DNA of 64,000 nt from Bacteroidia bacterium (GTDB lineage: Bacteria > Bacteroidota > Bacteroidia > M30B66), in contig JAGYKL010000003.1 in the NCBI GenBank assembly GCA_018401705.1, forward strand, positions 1 through 64,000. Reading direction: 5' to 3'. The position numbers and the translations under genes are program-made. The notes under the pieces were generated by a model, which worked only from the letters and a program-made list of their open reading frames with translations, was not told the DNA's origin and did not search any database. Of the stretch, positions 43,433 to 53,026 are shown piece after piece (positions within the stretch are counted from its first letter, which is position 1; the number at the start of each line of letters is the position of its first letter).

Positions 43433-46400
43433 TTATTCAATCAAAGTAACTCTTCCTATCAACTGATCACTTTTTCTTAAAATATTGGTGTAGGTTACTC
43501 GCCAAACATAAACATCTTCTTGAGCAGGGTTTCCTTTGTAGGTGCCATCCCAGCCATTATTAGGGTCTGAAGAGGTATATAATAATTCGCCCCATCTGTC
43601 GAAGATTTCTAGTAAGAACTGATTCACGTAGGTTAACTTTATTTGAAAAACGTCATTTGTTCCATCGCCATTTGGCGTGAAGGCATTTGGTGCGTAAATG
43701 GTAGGGTAAGGGTCAACATCAAGATTTTTGCAAGTAAAATCCTCGCAGCCAAAAATGGTGCTTACTTTTAAACATGCACTGTAGCTGCCAGTGTCACTAA
43801 ATTCGTGTTCAGGGTTTTCAACTAGTGAAAAGAAACCGTCTCCGAAGGTCCAGTAAAATGAATCTGCCAAATCGCTCTCATTGATAAATCTAAACACTGG
43901 GTCCATAACGTCAACTTCGTCGGGTGTATACCTAAACCTAGCCTGAGGCAATGGATGCACTTCTACTGCTCCTTCGGCAGAAATAATTGCCTCACAACCA
44001 TAAACGTCTTCAATTAAAACGCTCACATCTTGTGATCCGGCTTCTGTAAAACAATGTTTTGGAACACTTTCTTGGGAATTATTATATCCTTCAAATGTCC
44101 ATTGATAATTCCCTATGGATGCAGTACTGCTGGGATCAAATGTGAAATTCACACATACGGGTGAGCAACCTTCGGTTTCATCAGGTATTATTGTTCCCGA
44201 GGGACTGAGTCTCATTAAAATCGATGTACTATCAACATCTTGACATCCTAGTACGTCTGTTCCTAAAGCAACATAAGTGGTTGAGCTATCTGGCGTATCA
44301 ATCAAAATCTCACCTGAATGTGAGAATGCTGGCCATGTAATATCCAAGTGTCCGGTGCCCCCTTCTACTCCTGCTTGGAGAATTATTTCTTTACCTTCAC
44401 AAACATAATCAGGTGCGTTAATAAATAGATGAATTTCTTCAGGTTGACTTAGATACATTGAAGAATTTGCGGTGCAACCATTTGAATCCACAACCGTTGC
44501 TGTGTAATTGCCGAATGGAAGAGAGTCAGCTAAAATGCCGTTTGCTCCATTACTCCAGCTTATTGCGAAAGGCGCCGTTCCTGTTGGGATTTCAGCCATG
44601 ATTGCTCCATTAGAGTATCCATAGCAGGTTATGGATTGAGTCATTTGAGTAGTAATACTCACATCTGGAATTGCAAGAGTTTGTATTAATGAATCAATTG
44701 AGCATCCATTGATATCTGTAACTGCTACAGTAAAACTTCCTGGAGGCAGGTCTGTGTAAAGTGTGTCTGAAGTTGGATATGCTCCATTGAATGAATACAT
44801 AAATGGTGCGGTTCCTCCCTCTATTCCAGTAATTGCGATTACAGAATTGTTCAATGAACAAGTCGCATCAATAGTTTCGGCAGTTAATGCACTCGGTCCA
44901 GGATATCGAATAATTAAATGTAGTGAATCAAGCATGCAATTATTGGCATCCTTCACTTGAATCATGTAATTACCTTCCGAAAGGTTGCTAAAACTTTCGG
45001 GAAAAGCACTTACAGGGTTAAAAACTGTATCGTTAAAGGCAAGAGATAATGGGGCTGTTCCACCTATAATAGTTTGTATGGCAATCTCACCATTATTTTC
45101 AGCACAAACCGCGTCTACAATTTCTGTGGTCATTAGACTAGGGAAACTTGGAGTAGCTAAAGTTGTAGAACGGCTATCTTGGCATTGTTGACTATCGCGA
45201 ATGAAAACCTCATAAACGCCATCATTTAAAGAAGAATACAGCATATTTGAACTCCATGCACTCGAATCTAATCTAAATGAATAAGGAGCAGTTCCGCCAA
45301 AGGCTGAGTCAACTTCAATTATACCATTAGCAAATCCACATATTGGATTTTGCTCATCAATTGAGAATTGTAGTATTGCTGGTTCTGTAATAACTAATGT
45401 GTCTCTATGTTCACATGAGTTAGCATCGATAGCTGTAACAATATAAGTTCCTGAAAGTAAAGATGTTATTAAAGAATCATTTTGCCCGCTAGACCAAGAG
45501 AAAGTGAAAGGTGCATCACCTTGAATAATTTCAGCATGAGCCTGACCATTGTTGAAACCAAAACAACTGGGATTAGCATCTGCGATTGCTACAACCACAA
45601 TAGAAGGAATTGATAAAACTGCAATATTAGTATCAAGAACACACTGATTTGAATCTCTTACCGAAATATTGAAATTACCTGGAGTGAGATTGTTGTAGGT
45701 GCTCAGATTAGAATAATTTCCGCCGTTTAGGCTAAACTCATATGGCGAAATACCTTCAGTTACATTATCAATTGAAATACTTCCATTTGATAAATTACAA
45801 GTACCGTCAACTACAGTTAGCTCAATAGCAGTAGGTCCAGCAAATTGAAGGATTTCTGTAGTTGTGTCAACTGAGCATCCGTTGGAATCTGTTATTGATA
45901 TTTGATAATTATCTTCAGGTAGAGAATCAAAAGTAGCCGGAAGTTCCATTGTTTGAGGAGTGTTTCCGTTAAATGATATAGAATAAGGCTCTACACCTCC
46001 AACTATACCATTTATTTGAACAGTTCCGTTACTTTGAGAGCAAGTTGCATCAATTGTTTGAAAATCCACTAAAGTGGGATATGAAATTGAGGTAAGTGAG
46101 ATAACTGTTGAGTCTGAGCACAAGTTTGCATCAGAAACAATTACTGTATACGAACCAGGGTTTAGTCCGTTGAAAATTGAATTTATACTACCCACTGCAC
46201 CATTTAAGCTGAATAAATAGGCAGGCGTGCCTCCGCTTACTTGAGTTATCTCAAGGCTAGCGTTAGCAAGGTTACAAGTAGCTGCAATCGTTTCTACTTG
46301 AAATGAAAGCTCTGCAGGTTGAGTAATTACAAAGTTTGTATCATGCATGCAACCAAACCTATCTGTAACTTCAAGCGAATAATTTCCAACCGATAGACTA

Positions 46401-48343
46401 GTTATTTCGGGTGATGTACTTCCTTGATTCCATAAATAATCAAAAGGGCCCCAGCCTATGGCATTAGCTTCAATACTTCCGTCTTGAGATTCATAGCAAC
46501 TTAAATTGCTTGATAAAGAGCTGAATATAACATCTGGCACTATTGTTATCATTGCCGTATCTGTTGCAATGTATCCATCGGCATCGGTTACAGTTACAGT
46601 GATTAGCTGATTTTGGTTGCTGCACACGGTAATAGAAGGGTCGCTGCTACCTGTTGACCAATTATATGTGTAAGGGGCAACGCCATAATTCATAGAAACG
46701 GGGAAATCGAGACATTCTCCAGGGCAGATAGTATCGCCGGTAATAGTAACTCTAAACACACAAGGAGGAACCACAATGTTTTGTGTGATTGTGTCGCTGC
46801 AGCCAAATCCACTTACAAGACTTAGGGTAACAGGGTAGGAGCCTGGGCCAGGGAAATTTGCATTTACAACCGCCTGATTGGCAGTTCCTGGAACACCAGA
46901 AGGAGCAAGATTCCAAAAGTAAGTCGCACCTGGCTCATTATTATCGGCCTGAAGTTGAACTGGCAAATCACATGCAGGAGCTTGATAAGTAAATGATGCA
47001 ACAGGTATTGGAGCAACGGTTATTGGCACTTGAAAAGTTGAAGTGCAACCGTTAAAAGCAGTTAAGTTAAGCGTGTATACAGTCGAAGCAGCTGGTGCAA
47101 CGGTGATAGATTGTGAATTGATGTTGCCAGGCTGCCAGTTATAGGTAGCATATCCATCAGGAGCAGTTAGAGTTACAGATTCTCCTGGGCAAATAGTATC
47201 AGCAAGAGCTGCGAGTGTTGAAGGAGCGCATTGTGCATCAATATAGGCATAACCATAATGTCCACCTTGACTGCAATCTCCAGCTGTAAATTCAACTGTT
47301 ACAGGTTGGCCGAGGTAATTGGATAAGTCAACATTAACCGTACTCCATGGTTTGTAGCGGACATTCCCTGTACAGCTAAAAAAACCAGGTAAGCTCGCTG
47401 CTGCAGAAACCACAAAGTCTGAACAAGGCACTACATCGCCATTTTGGTCTCTTAGCAATGCTCTAAAGAATGGTTGCTCTCTTGAAGTATGCCCTGGGTC
47501 TTCAAACACCACCGCATATCTATATGTAAAGCTAGAGTTTGACGGACTCACCATAAAGGTTTGCCGCAGTTGTTCTGCATCGGCTCCAGTATTGCTGTTT
47601 CCTAGTCGAACTGATGAAGGCCCCCCAAGCGGATCAACTCTTGGGAAACCAGCACATGGATCATTTCCACCAGTCATAATGGTGTGGCGGCCGTTAACTA
47701 CTCCAATACCTGTAATGCTATATGTTGGTGTTATTGCCCCAACAGGACCAGTAACTGAATTCCCGGTAGTTGCAATCCAACCGTTTAGGTTACCATCATT
47801 AAAATCCATATTGGTGCAAGCGGGTTGAACAGGCTCAGTAATCAAGCTACCTTCAAGGTCAAACTGAAAGCAATTCGCATAGTAGTTTGAAACAGTATAT
47901 GCATCAATTCCAATGAAATACTGAACTCCGGCTTGCACTGGATACACAATAGTAATTCCTGCATTATTCCATGAAGAACCTTGAGATGTTATCAGGCAAG
48001 CGTTAGGCGTGCCAGGGCAGCCTTCATAAAGTGACATGGTAGGATATGCGGTGCCAGATGCTTGAACGTCATCTAGAAGGATGTTTATGAATCCACTTGT
48101 ACTGGGAGTAAATGAATATAGCCAGTCTTGCCCACCATAAGCATTTCCCCAAGAAGCAGGCAAACATCCGTTAGCTCCTGTATAGTCGTTGCCATCGCCA
48201 CAAGTGCTTTGATTATTAAGATTGAAAGGTATGTTTAAGGGTGCTGAGGAAGCATCAGGACATGTGTTTCCCCCTTGTGCAATAACCTGCAAGCATAGAA
48301 TAGTACACAATAGTACAAAGAGAAACCATGTTTTTCCAGTCAT
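43433..48343 (-). CDS. Giant secreted adhesin with SprB-like repeats, PKD domains and T9SS type B (gliding-associated) tail
   Basis: 1636 residues. Signal peptide 1-22. A pre-peptidase-like jellyroll region at about 25-165 is followed by a MAM/jellyroll-like domain at about 175-372, an Ig-like region and a PKD-like domain to about 530. Residues 616-1305 hold nine SprB-like units of 74-82 residues, each opening with a Cys (C616, C690, C768, C849, C927, C1002, C1080, C1162, C1240). Two PKD-type domains follow at about 1385-1545 (YWTFGDGFFSLVENPEHEF). The C-terminal 90 residues (APNAFTPNGDGTNDVF, FDRWGELLY, DVYVWRVTY) are the type B sorting domain. Probable cell-surface adhesin; whether it serves gliding is not shown. 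Confidence 0.93.
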   Translation of the reverse strand: MTGKTWFLFVLLCTILCLQVIAQGGNTCPDASSAPLNIPFNLNNQSTCGDGNDYTGANGCLPASWGNAYGGQDWLYSFTPSTSGFINILLDDVQASGTAYPTMSLYEGCPGTPNACLITSQGSSWNNAGITIVYPVQAGVQYFIGIDAYTVSNYYANCFQFDLEGSLITEPVQPACTNMDFNDGNLNGWIATTGNSVTGPVGAITPTYSITGIGVVNGRHTIMTGGNDPCAGFPRVDPLGGPSSVRLGNSNTGADAEQLRQTFMVSPSNSSFTYRYAVVFEDPGHTSREQPFFRALLRDQNGDVVPCSDFVVSAAASLPGFFSCTGNVRYKPWSTVNVDLSNYLGQPVTVEFTAGDCSQGGHYGYAYIDAQCAPSTLAALADTICPGESVTLTAPDGYATYNWQPGNINSQSITVAPAASTVYTLNLTAFNGCTSTFQVPITVAPIPVASFTYQAPACDLPVQLQADNNEPGATYFWNLAPSGVPGTANQAVVNANFPGPGSYPVTLSLVSGFGCSDTITQNIVVPPCVFRVTITGDTICPGECLDFPVSMNYGVAPYTYNWSTGSSDPSITVCSNQNQLITVTVTDADGYIATDTAMITIVPDVIFSSLSSNLSCYESQDGSIEANAIGWGPFDYLWNQGSTSPEITSLSVGNYSLEVTDRFGCMHDTNFVITQPAELSFQVETIAATCNLANASLEITQVSGGTPAYLFSLNGAVGSINSIFNGLNPGSYTVIVSDANLCSDSTVISLTSISYPTLVDFQTIDATCSQSNGTVQINGIVGGVEPYSISFNGNTPQTMELPATFDSLPEDNYQISITDSNGCSVDTTTEILQFAGPTAIELTVVDGTCNLSNGSISIDNVTEGISPYEFSLNGGNYSNLSTYNNLTPGNFNISVRDSNQCVLDTNIAVLSIPSIVVVAIADANPSCFGFNNGQAHAEIIQGDAPFTFSWSSGQNDSLITSLLSGTYIVTAIDANSCEHRDTLVITEPAILQFSIDEQNPICGFANGIIEVDSAFGGTAPYSFRLDSSAWSSNMLYSSLNDGVYEVFIRDSQQCQDSRSTTLATPSFPSLMTTEIVDAVCAENNGEIAIQTIIGGTAPLSLAFNDTVFNPVSAFPESFSNLSEGNYMIQVKDANNCMLDSLHLIIRYPGPSALTAETIDATCSLNNSVIAITGIEGGTAPFMYSFNGAYPTSDTLYTDLPPGSFTVAVTDINGCSIDSLIQTLAIPDVSITTQMTQSITCYGYSNGAIMAEIPTGTAPFAISWSNGANGILADSLPFGNYTATVVDSNGCTANSSMYLSQPEEIHLFINAPDYVCEGKEIILQAGVEGGTGHLDITWPAFSHSGEILIDTPDSSTTYVALGTDVLGCQDVDSTSILMRLSPSGTIIPDETEGCSPVCVNFTFDPSSTASIGNYQWTFEGYNNSQESVPKHCFTEAGSQDVSVLIEDVYGCEAIISAEGAVEVHPLPQARFRYTPDEVDVMDPVFRFINESDLADSFYWTFGDGFFSLVENPEHEFSDTGSYSACLKVSTIFGCEDFTCKNLDVDPYPTIYAPNAFTPNGDGTNDVFQIKLTYVNQFLLEIFDRWGELLYTSSDPNNGWDGTYKGNPAQEDVYVWRVTYTNILRKSDQLIGRVTLIE
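44431..46498 (-). repeat. Nested SprB-like repeat array with a 312-residue super-repeat
   Basis: Nine Cys-started units arranged as A-B-B'-B'' twice plus a third A. Equivalent cysteines are 311-313 residues apart (C616/C927/C1240; C690/C1002; C768/C1080; C849/C1162). Linkers recur in the same order: QPAEL, YPTL, AGPTA, IPSI, then EPAIL, FPSL, PGPSA, IPDV, then QPEEI. Confidence 0.85.
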
Positions 48344-48716
48344 AAAATCTTATGGACTTGGTGAAGTAGTTTTTTATCATTTTCAGAACATGGTCAGGAT
48401 GGTTCAGCATGAAATTAAAACGTGGCAATTTATAATAGGGTTACTCAAAAGACCTATATCTGTAAGGTTGCAGGAGATTTATGTTTATTGCTGTTGAACA
48501 AAGCGCTTGTTTAATGGCATTTAAGCGCAGCGATGTAAAGAATTGGTCTAAATTTTAATGTAAGTGCGATAAGGAATTTTTTAAATAGGTGTAATACACA
48601 TTTATATCTTACAGATAATTAGGCAAATAGCTGATTCTCTTGTTCACATCTTATGTTGATATACTGTTAATAAGCGTTTTCATTTCCTATCTTGTAACTG
48701 AATTCTTATCGTACCA
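48344..48716. other. 373-nt intergenic region between the adhesin and the patatin-like gene
   Basis: Upstream region of two divergent genes. No reading frame worth calling and no strong hairpin were seen; a near-palindrome around AAAGCGCTT (about 48500) is the only symmetric element. No exact TANNTTTG was found on either strand close to the starts. Confidence 0.5.
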
Positions 48717-50972
48717 ATGTCTTTATATACAAGCCTTAAGTACTTTTTTCCTGTTAGACTCTTCATAGTTCACTTGAAGTTCAACATGGTGTTAGTAAGT
48801 TTTTGGGTTGTGCTTTTTGGTTTTGTCCTCAAATGGTGGGGAAACAACTTCGGAGTTCCATTGCTTTTCTTGGATCCTGAATACTTGGGCAAAGTTGATT
48901 TCTTTTCGTATCTGGTCCTTGGTGCCTGCTGCGGGGCATTTATTATGGCATTTCAGATAGCCAGCTACATTGTAAATTCTCATCGATTTCCTTTTTTGGC
49001 CTCGGTAAGCCGACCTTTTGTAAAGTATACAGTAAATAATTTCGCGATTCCTTTTACGTTCATTTGCACTTATATCATTTCAGCATTTGGGTTTCAGGAT
49101 CATTTTGAGACTTCTACCAAAACCGATATACTTCTCAATATTTCAGGTTTTGTACTCGGTGCTCTGTTCTTCTATATATTAAGCCTTACTTACTTTTTTA
49201 CTGTAAGTAAAGACATCTTCAGGCTTTTTGGAATTGACATCCTCCAGAAGTCAGACAAAAAGAAAACTCGCAGAGTTCAGCTAAAGGGTAACATTTGGAA
49301 ACGCGTTTCGGAGAAGGATAAGCTTGATGATGTTGAGCATGTAGAAACCTATATTTCTGGAGTGAGTGTTGTGAGAGCTCGTGATACTGCTCATTACGAT
49401 AAAGACTTGATAAGAAGTGTTTTTAAGCAAAATCATAAAGTAGCAGCCATTTTTGAATTAGGTGTTGTTATAGCTATGATTCTTTTGGGATTGTTTAGAG
49501 ATATTCCGCTATTCATGATTCCAGCAGCAGGCAGTATTTTCCTTAGTATGACAATGTTTTTAATGCTTGCAAGTGCATTTCATACATGGCTTAAAGGGTG
49601 GTCGGTGCCTGTACTTATTTTATTGGCTTTAGGTTTAAATTACTTGTCGGGTTACGAATTCTTTGGTAAACGTAATCGCGCATACGGTTTGATGTATGAT
49701 TCAGGTAATGCAGTCATTCCTGATTCAATGCTTTATGATAAGCAGAAGCGGATTCAAAATGAGAAAGACAACAAAAATGGTTTGGAATCACTTGAGAACT
49801 GGAAAAGAAGGGCTCATTCTGTAAAAGGTAAAAAGCCAACTCTCATATTTTTAAACGTAAGTGGCGGAGGTTTGAAATCAGCCCTTTGGACTGTTCATGC
49901 TTTGCAGGAGGCCGATAAAGCCTGCGGCGGAAACTTGTTCAAGAACACAAAGCTAATTACAGGCTCATCAGGAGGCATGATTGGAGCAGCCTATTATCGC
50001 GAGTTGTTTCTGGAAGCCCTGACTGACACAAGTCTCGATATATACAGCAAGCAGTATTGCGATAATGTTGCAAAAGATCTGCTCAATCCTGTCGGTTTTG
50101 CATTAGCAGTGAATGATGTTTTCTTTCGTTTTCAGAAAGTTAGTATTTCGGGTCAAAGCTATTGGAGAGACAGAGCTTTTGAGTTTGAAAAAACATTGCA
50201 TGAAAACACCTTCGGTGTGATGGATAAAGCAGTAAGCTCCTATACAGAGAATGAGTTTAAAAGCTCCATCCCAACTATGGTGTTTTCTCCTACTGTTATT
50301 AATGATGGAAGACGATTGTTAATTTCTGCACAGCCGATTTCATATTTGACTTTCACCCCTTCAAAAACCGGAACAATACTAAAGAGTATGCCTGAAGACA
50401 TTGAATTCTCCAGGTTCTTTAAGGAACAAGGAGCTGATAGCCTACGTTTATCAACCGCTATCAGAATGAGTGCAACTTTTCCTTACATACTACCTTCTGT
50501 TTCTTTGCCTAGTGAGCCGATTTTAGAAGTTATGGATGCTGGCTTTAGAGATAATTACGGCATTAAAACTTCTTTGAGGTATTTATACCATTTTCGTAAA
50601 TGGATTGCCCAAAACACAGAAAGAGTTGTGTTTCTTCAGATAAGAGAGAATCATAAATCATATGATTTAAAAACACCTAATAAGAAGACCATTTTTGAAC
50701 TTATTTCTTCCCCTTTAGGAAATGTATATGAGAATATGTTTCGCATTCAAGATTATCAACATGATGAATTAATCATGTACAGCGATGCCTGGTTTAAAGG
50801 GAGGGTTGAATATATAGAATTGGATTTAAATCCTCCATCAAATCCAAGTGATGAAATCATTTCGATGAATTTTCATCTCACCTCACTGGAAAAGAAAAAG
50901 GTTATGGACGCTATTAATGCTCCAGAGAATAAAGCTGCAATTGCCCGTCTGAGAAACATTTTAAGCCGATAG
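48717..50972 (+). CDS. Membrane-anchored patatin-like phospholipase
   Basis: 751 residues. The N-terminal 310 residues hold about seven hydrophobic segments in two groups (about 25-165 and 245-310) separated by a charged loop (about 175-240). The C-terminal half is patatin-like: oxyanion GGG at 383-385 with Lys387, nucleophile elbow GSSGG at 416-420 (Ser418) and the partner Asp607 in MDAGFRDNYG. Patatins are Ser/Asp lipid acyl hydrolases. Fusion to a multi-pass membrane region suggests action on membrane lipids from the inner face. It stands alone, between a divergent adhesin and a bidirectional terminator. Confidence 0.82.
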   Translation: MSLYTSLKYFFPVRLFIVHLKFNMVLVSFWVVLFGFVLKWWGNNFGVPLLFLDPEYLGKVDFFSYLVLGACCGAFIMAFQIASYIVNSHRFPFLASVSRPFVKYTVNNFAIPFTFICTYIISAFGFQDHFETSTKTDILLNISGFVLGALFFYILSLTYFFTVSKDIFRLFGIDILQKSDKKKTRRVQLKGNIWKRVSEKDKLDDVEHVETYISGVSVVRARDTAHYDKDLIRSVFKQNHKVAAIFELGVVIAMILLGLFRDIPLFMIPAAGSIFLSMTMFLMLASAFHTWLKGWSVPVLILLALGLNYLSGYEFFGKRNRAYGLMYDSGNAVIPDSMLYDKQKRIQNEKDNKNGLESLENWKRRAHSVKGKKPTLIFLNVSGGGLKSALWTVHALQEADKACGGNLFKNTKLITGSSGGMIGAAYYRELFLEALTDTSLDIYSKQYCDNVAKDLLNPVGFALAVNDVFFRFQKVSISGQSYWRDRAFEFEKTLHENTFGVMDKAVSSYTENEFKSSIPTMVFSPTVINDGRRLLISAQPISYLTFTPSKTGTILKSMPEDIEFSRFFKEQGADSLRLSTAIRMSATFPYILPSVSLPSEPILEVMDAGFRDNYGIKTSLRYLYHFRKWIAQNTERVVFLQIRENHKSYDLKTPNKKTIFELISSPLGNVYENMFRIQDYQHDELIMYSDAWFKGRVEYIELDLNPPSNPSDEIISMNFHLTSLEKKKVMDAINAPENKAAIARLRNILSR

Positions 50973-50989
50973 GCTTAAGCAGAAAATAG

Positions 50990-51014
50990 AAAACCTCCGC
51001 AAAGCGGAGGTTTT
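50990..51014. terminator. Bidirectional intrinsic terminator
   Basis: A perfect 11-bp stem (AAAACCTCCGC, loop AAA, GCGGAGGTTTT) lies between the convergent patatin-like gene and the end of the dcw/yqeY transcript. The A run on one side and T run on the other let it work on both strands. Confidence 0.92.
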
Positions 51015-51041
51015 CAAACATAATACAACAACCAAATTTTA

Positions 51042-51488
51042 TTATGTAAGCTTTTGTTTTACTAAATCTGCTATTAGTTTGCCTTCAGCTCTTCCTGCAA
51101 TTCGCTTAGAAACTTCGGCAATAGTCTTTCCCATATCCTTTACAGAAATTGCGCCAATTTCTGTAATAACATCAGAAATGATTTTCTCAACTTCATCCTG
51201 CAACATTTGAGCAGGCAAATAAGCCTCAATGATACCAGCCTGAAACTCTTCTACTTCAGCTAAGTCTTTTCGGTCTTGCCCCATATAAATAGCAGCCGAT
51301 TCTTTTCTTTGCTTTACTAGTTTTTGTAAGAGTTTTATTTCTGAAGCTTCGTCTAAATCAACTCCTACTTTTTCAGTTTTTGCTAGAAGCACTGCCGACT
51401 TTACAGCCCGCAATGCTTCTAGTTTATCTTTCTCTCTAGCAAGCATGGCTTGCTTGATATCTCCATTTATTCTAGCTTCTAAATCCAT
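51042..51488 (-). CDS. GatB/YqeY domain protein
   Basis: 148 residues, all helical, matching the YqeY family related to the tail of the amidotransferase GatB (LEARINGDIKQAMLAREKDKLEALRAVKSA, AGIIEAYLPAQML, DMGKTIAEVSKRIAGRAEGKLIADLVKQ). Likely binds tRNA or acts with amidotransferases; the precise role is unknown. It follows ftsZ by 19 nt and ends before a strong terminator, so it is probably the last gene of the dcw transcript, an arrangement often seen in Bacteroidota. Confidence 0.93.
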   Translation of the reverse strand: MDLEARINGDIKQAMLAREKDKLEALRAVKSAVLLAKTEKVGVDLDEASEIKLLQKLVKQRKESAAIYMGQDRKDLAEVEEFQAGIIEAYLPAQMLQDEVEKIISDVITEIGAISVKDMGKTIAEVSKRIAGRAEGKLIADLVKQKLT

Positions 51489-51507
51489 TTGATTTGTTTT
51501 AATTCAA

Positions 51508-52983
51508 TTAATCCACACTGTCATGTAAAAATGAATTGTTCGGACGAATTTCAAGTTTGTTTTCCTCAGGATTCTCACTTAAGGTATATCTTGAAACCTC
51601 AGAGTTTGTCGAGTAATCAACTTTGTCCAAAACAATATTGCGTCTTCTAAATGCCGGAACATTTTCAAGATCACTCACTGGTGAAGGAGTTTTGATTGAA
51701 GTATGCAGACGCTTCAACTTTTCCATTCTCTCCTTGGATCTGCGCATGTTTTCTTCTTCATCAGAAATGGTCTCTTCCTGAGTTTGTTCAGTTTCAGATT
51801 TAGTACTCAGTTTGAAGTCTAACTCAGGCCGACTGCTAGCATCGCCTAAAAAAACAACTTCATCTCTATCTGGCTCAGGTAACTTTTTGTAAACCTTATC
51901 ACCTTGATTTACAGGAATGCTCTGTGAAGAAGCTTCAACAACCTGAGGTCGGTTTGCTGCTGTTTCTTCCATTTTAACAACTACACGCTCCTCAATATCT
52001 TGTCCTGTAGAAAATCCAGTAGCAATTAAGGTTACACATAGTTTATTGTCTAAAGACTCATCTATATTAGTACCGAAAATAACGTTAGCTGTGCTACCGG
52101 CCTCTTCTTGAACATAATCTATGATGTCTCCAATTTCGTCCATCATAACTCCTTCAGGGCCAGCACTGATATTAATAAGTATATGCTTAGCTCCAACAAT
52201 TCTGTTGTCATTTAAAAGTGGAGAGGCCAAAGCTCCTTCAACAGCCTTCATTGCTCTGCCTTCACCTTCAGCAGTTGCAGCACCCATAATGGCAGCCCCT
52301 CCGTTATTCATAACTGTATGAACATCGGCAAAGTCAACGTTTACATACCCAGTAACTGTTATTATTTCAGCAATTCCTCTAGCTGCAGTGGTTAACACAT
52401 TATCAGCTTCAGCAAAAGCAGCTGTTAATGACAGATTACCATAAATCTCACGTAGTTTATCATTGGAGATAATCAGAATTGTATCAACCGATTTTCTTAA
52501 TTCTTCTAAACCTTCAGCAGCTTGCTGCTTTCTCTTTTTACCTTCAAATGTGAATGGAATTGTTACAATACCTACAGTTAGGATGCCCATTTCTTTAGCA
52601 GCCATTGCAATTACTGGAGCAGCCCCGGTTCCGGTTCCTCCGCCCATTCCAGCAGTTACAAATACCATTTTAGTCTCGCTACCTAGAATCTGCTTAAGAT
52701 CTTCAATGTTCTCAATTGCAGCGTTCTTACCTACTTCAGGAATTGATCCAGCTCCGCGGCCTTCAGTTAGTGTTGAGCCCAATTGAATTTTTGAAGGCAC
52801 CGGACTTGCATCCAAAGCTTGTTGATCAGTATTGCAGATCATAAAATCTACACCTCTTATTCCTTGGCGAAACATATGGTTTACAGCATTACTGCCTCCT
52901 CCTCCTACGCCTATGACTTTAATGATAGATGACTTTGAAGGGCTAATTTCAAAGGTCATGTTCACTTCTTTTTTCTCGTTCAT
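51508..52983 (-). CDS. ftsZ: Cell division protein FtsZ
   Basis: 491 residues. Tubulin-like GTPase that forms the division ring. IGVGGGGSNAVNHM at about 24-37 and the tubulin signature GGGTGTG at 114-120; the T7 loop is around NVDFADVHTVM. The tail beyond about 340 is long and acidic. A segment NVPAFRRRNI at 441-450 resembles the usual C-terminal FtsA/ZipA-binding peptide, but about 41 further residues follow, ending NNSFLHDSVD. It lies 43 nt behind ftsA and directly before yqeY. Confidence 0.98.
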   Translation of the reverse strand: MNEKKEVNMTFEISPSKSSIIKVIGVGGGGSNAVNHMFRQGIRGVDFMICNTDQQALDASPVPSKIQLGSTLTEGRGAGSIPEVGKNAAIENIEDLKQILGSETKMVFVTAGMGGGTGTGAAPVIAMAAKEMGILTVGIVTIPFTFEGKKRKQQAAEGLEELRKSVDTILIISNDKLREIYGNLSLTAAFAEADNVLTTAARGIAEIITVTGYVNVDFADVHTVMNNGGAAIMGAATAEGEGRAMKAVEGALASPLLNDNRIVGAKHILINISAGPEGVMMDEIGDIIDYVQEEAGSTANVIFGTNIDESLDNKLCVTLIATGFSTGQDIEERVVVKMEETAANRPQVVEASSQSIPVNQGDKVYKKLPEPDRDEVVFLGDASSRPELDFKLSTKSETEQTQEETISDEEENMRRSKERMEKLKRLHTSIKTPSPVSDLENVPAFRRRNIVLDKVDYSTNSEVSRYTLSENPEENKLEIRPNNSFLHDSVD

Positions 52984-53026
52984 AATTCTGATGTTTATAT
53001 GGATTGGTTGTTGTCTATTTTGTTAT

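Noticed and set aside
44431-46498. Regular repeats as a possible CRISPR or satellite array
   Set aside because: The periodicity is in the protein (74-82 residue units within an open 1636-codon frame); nucleotide identity is low and there are no spacers.
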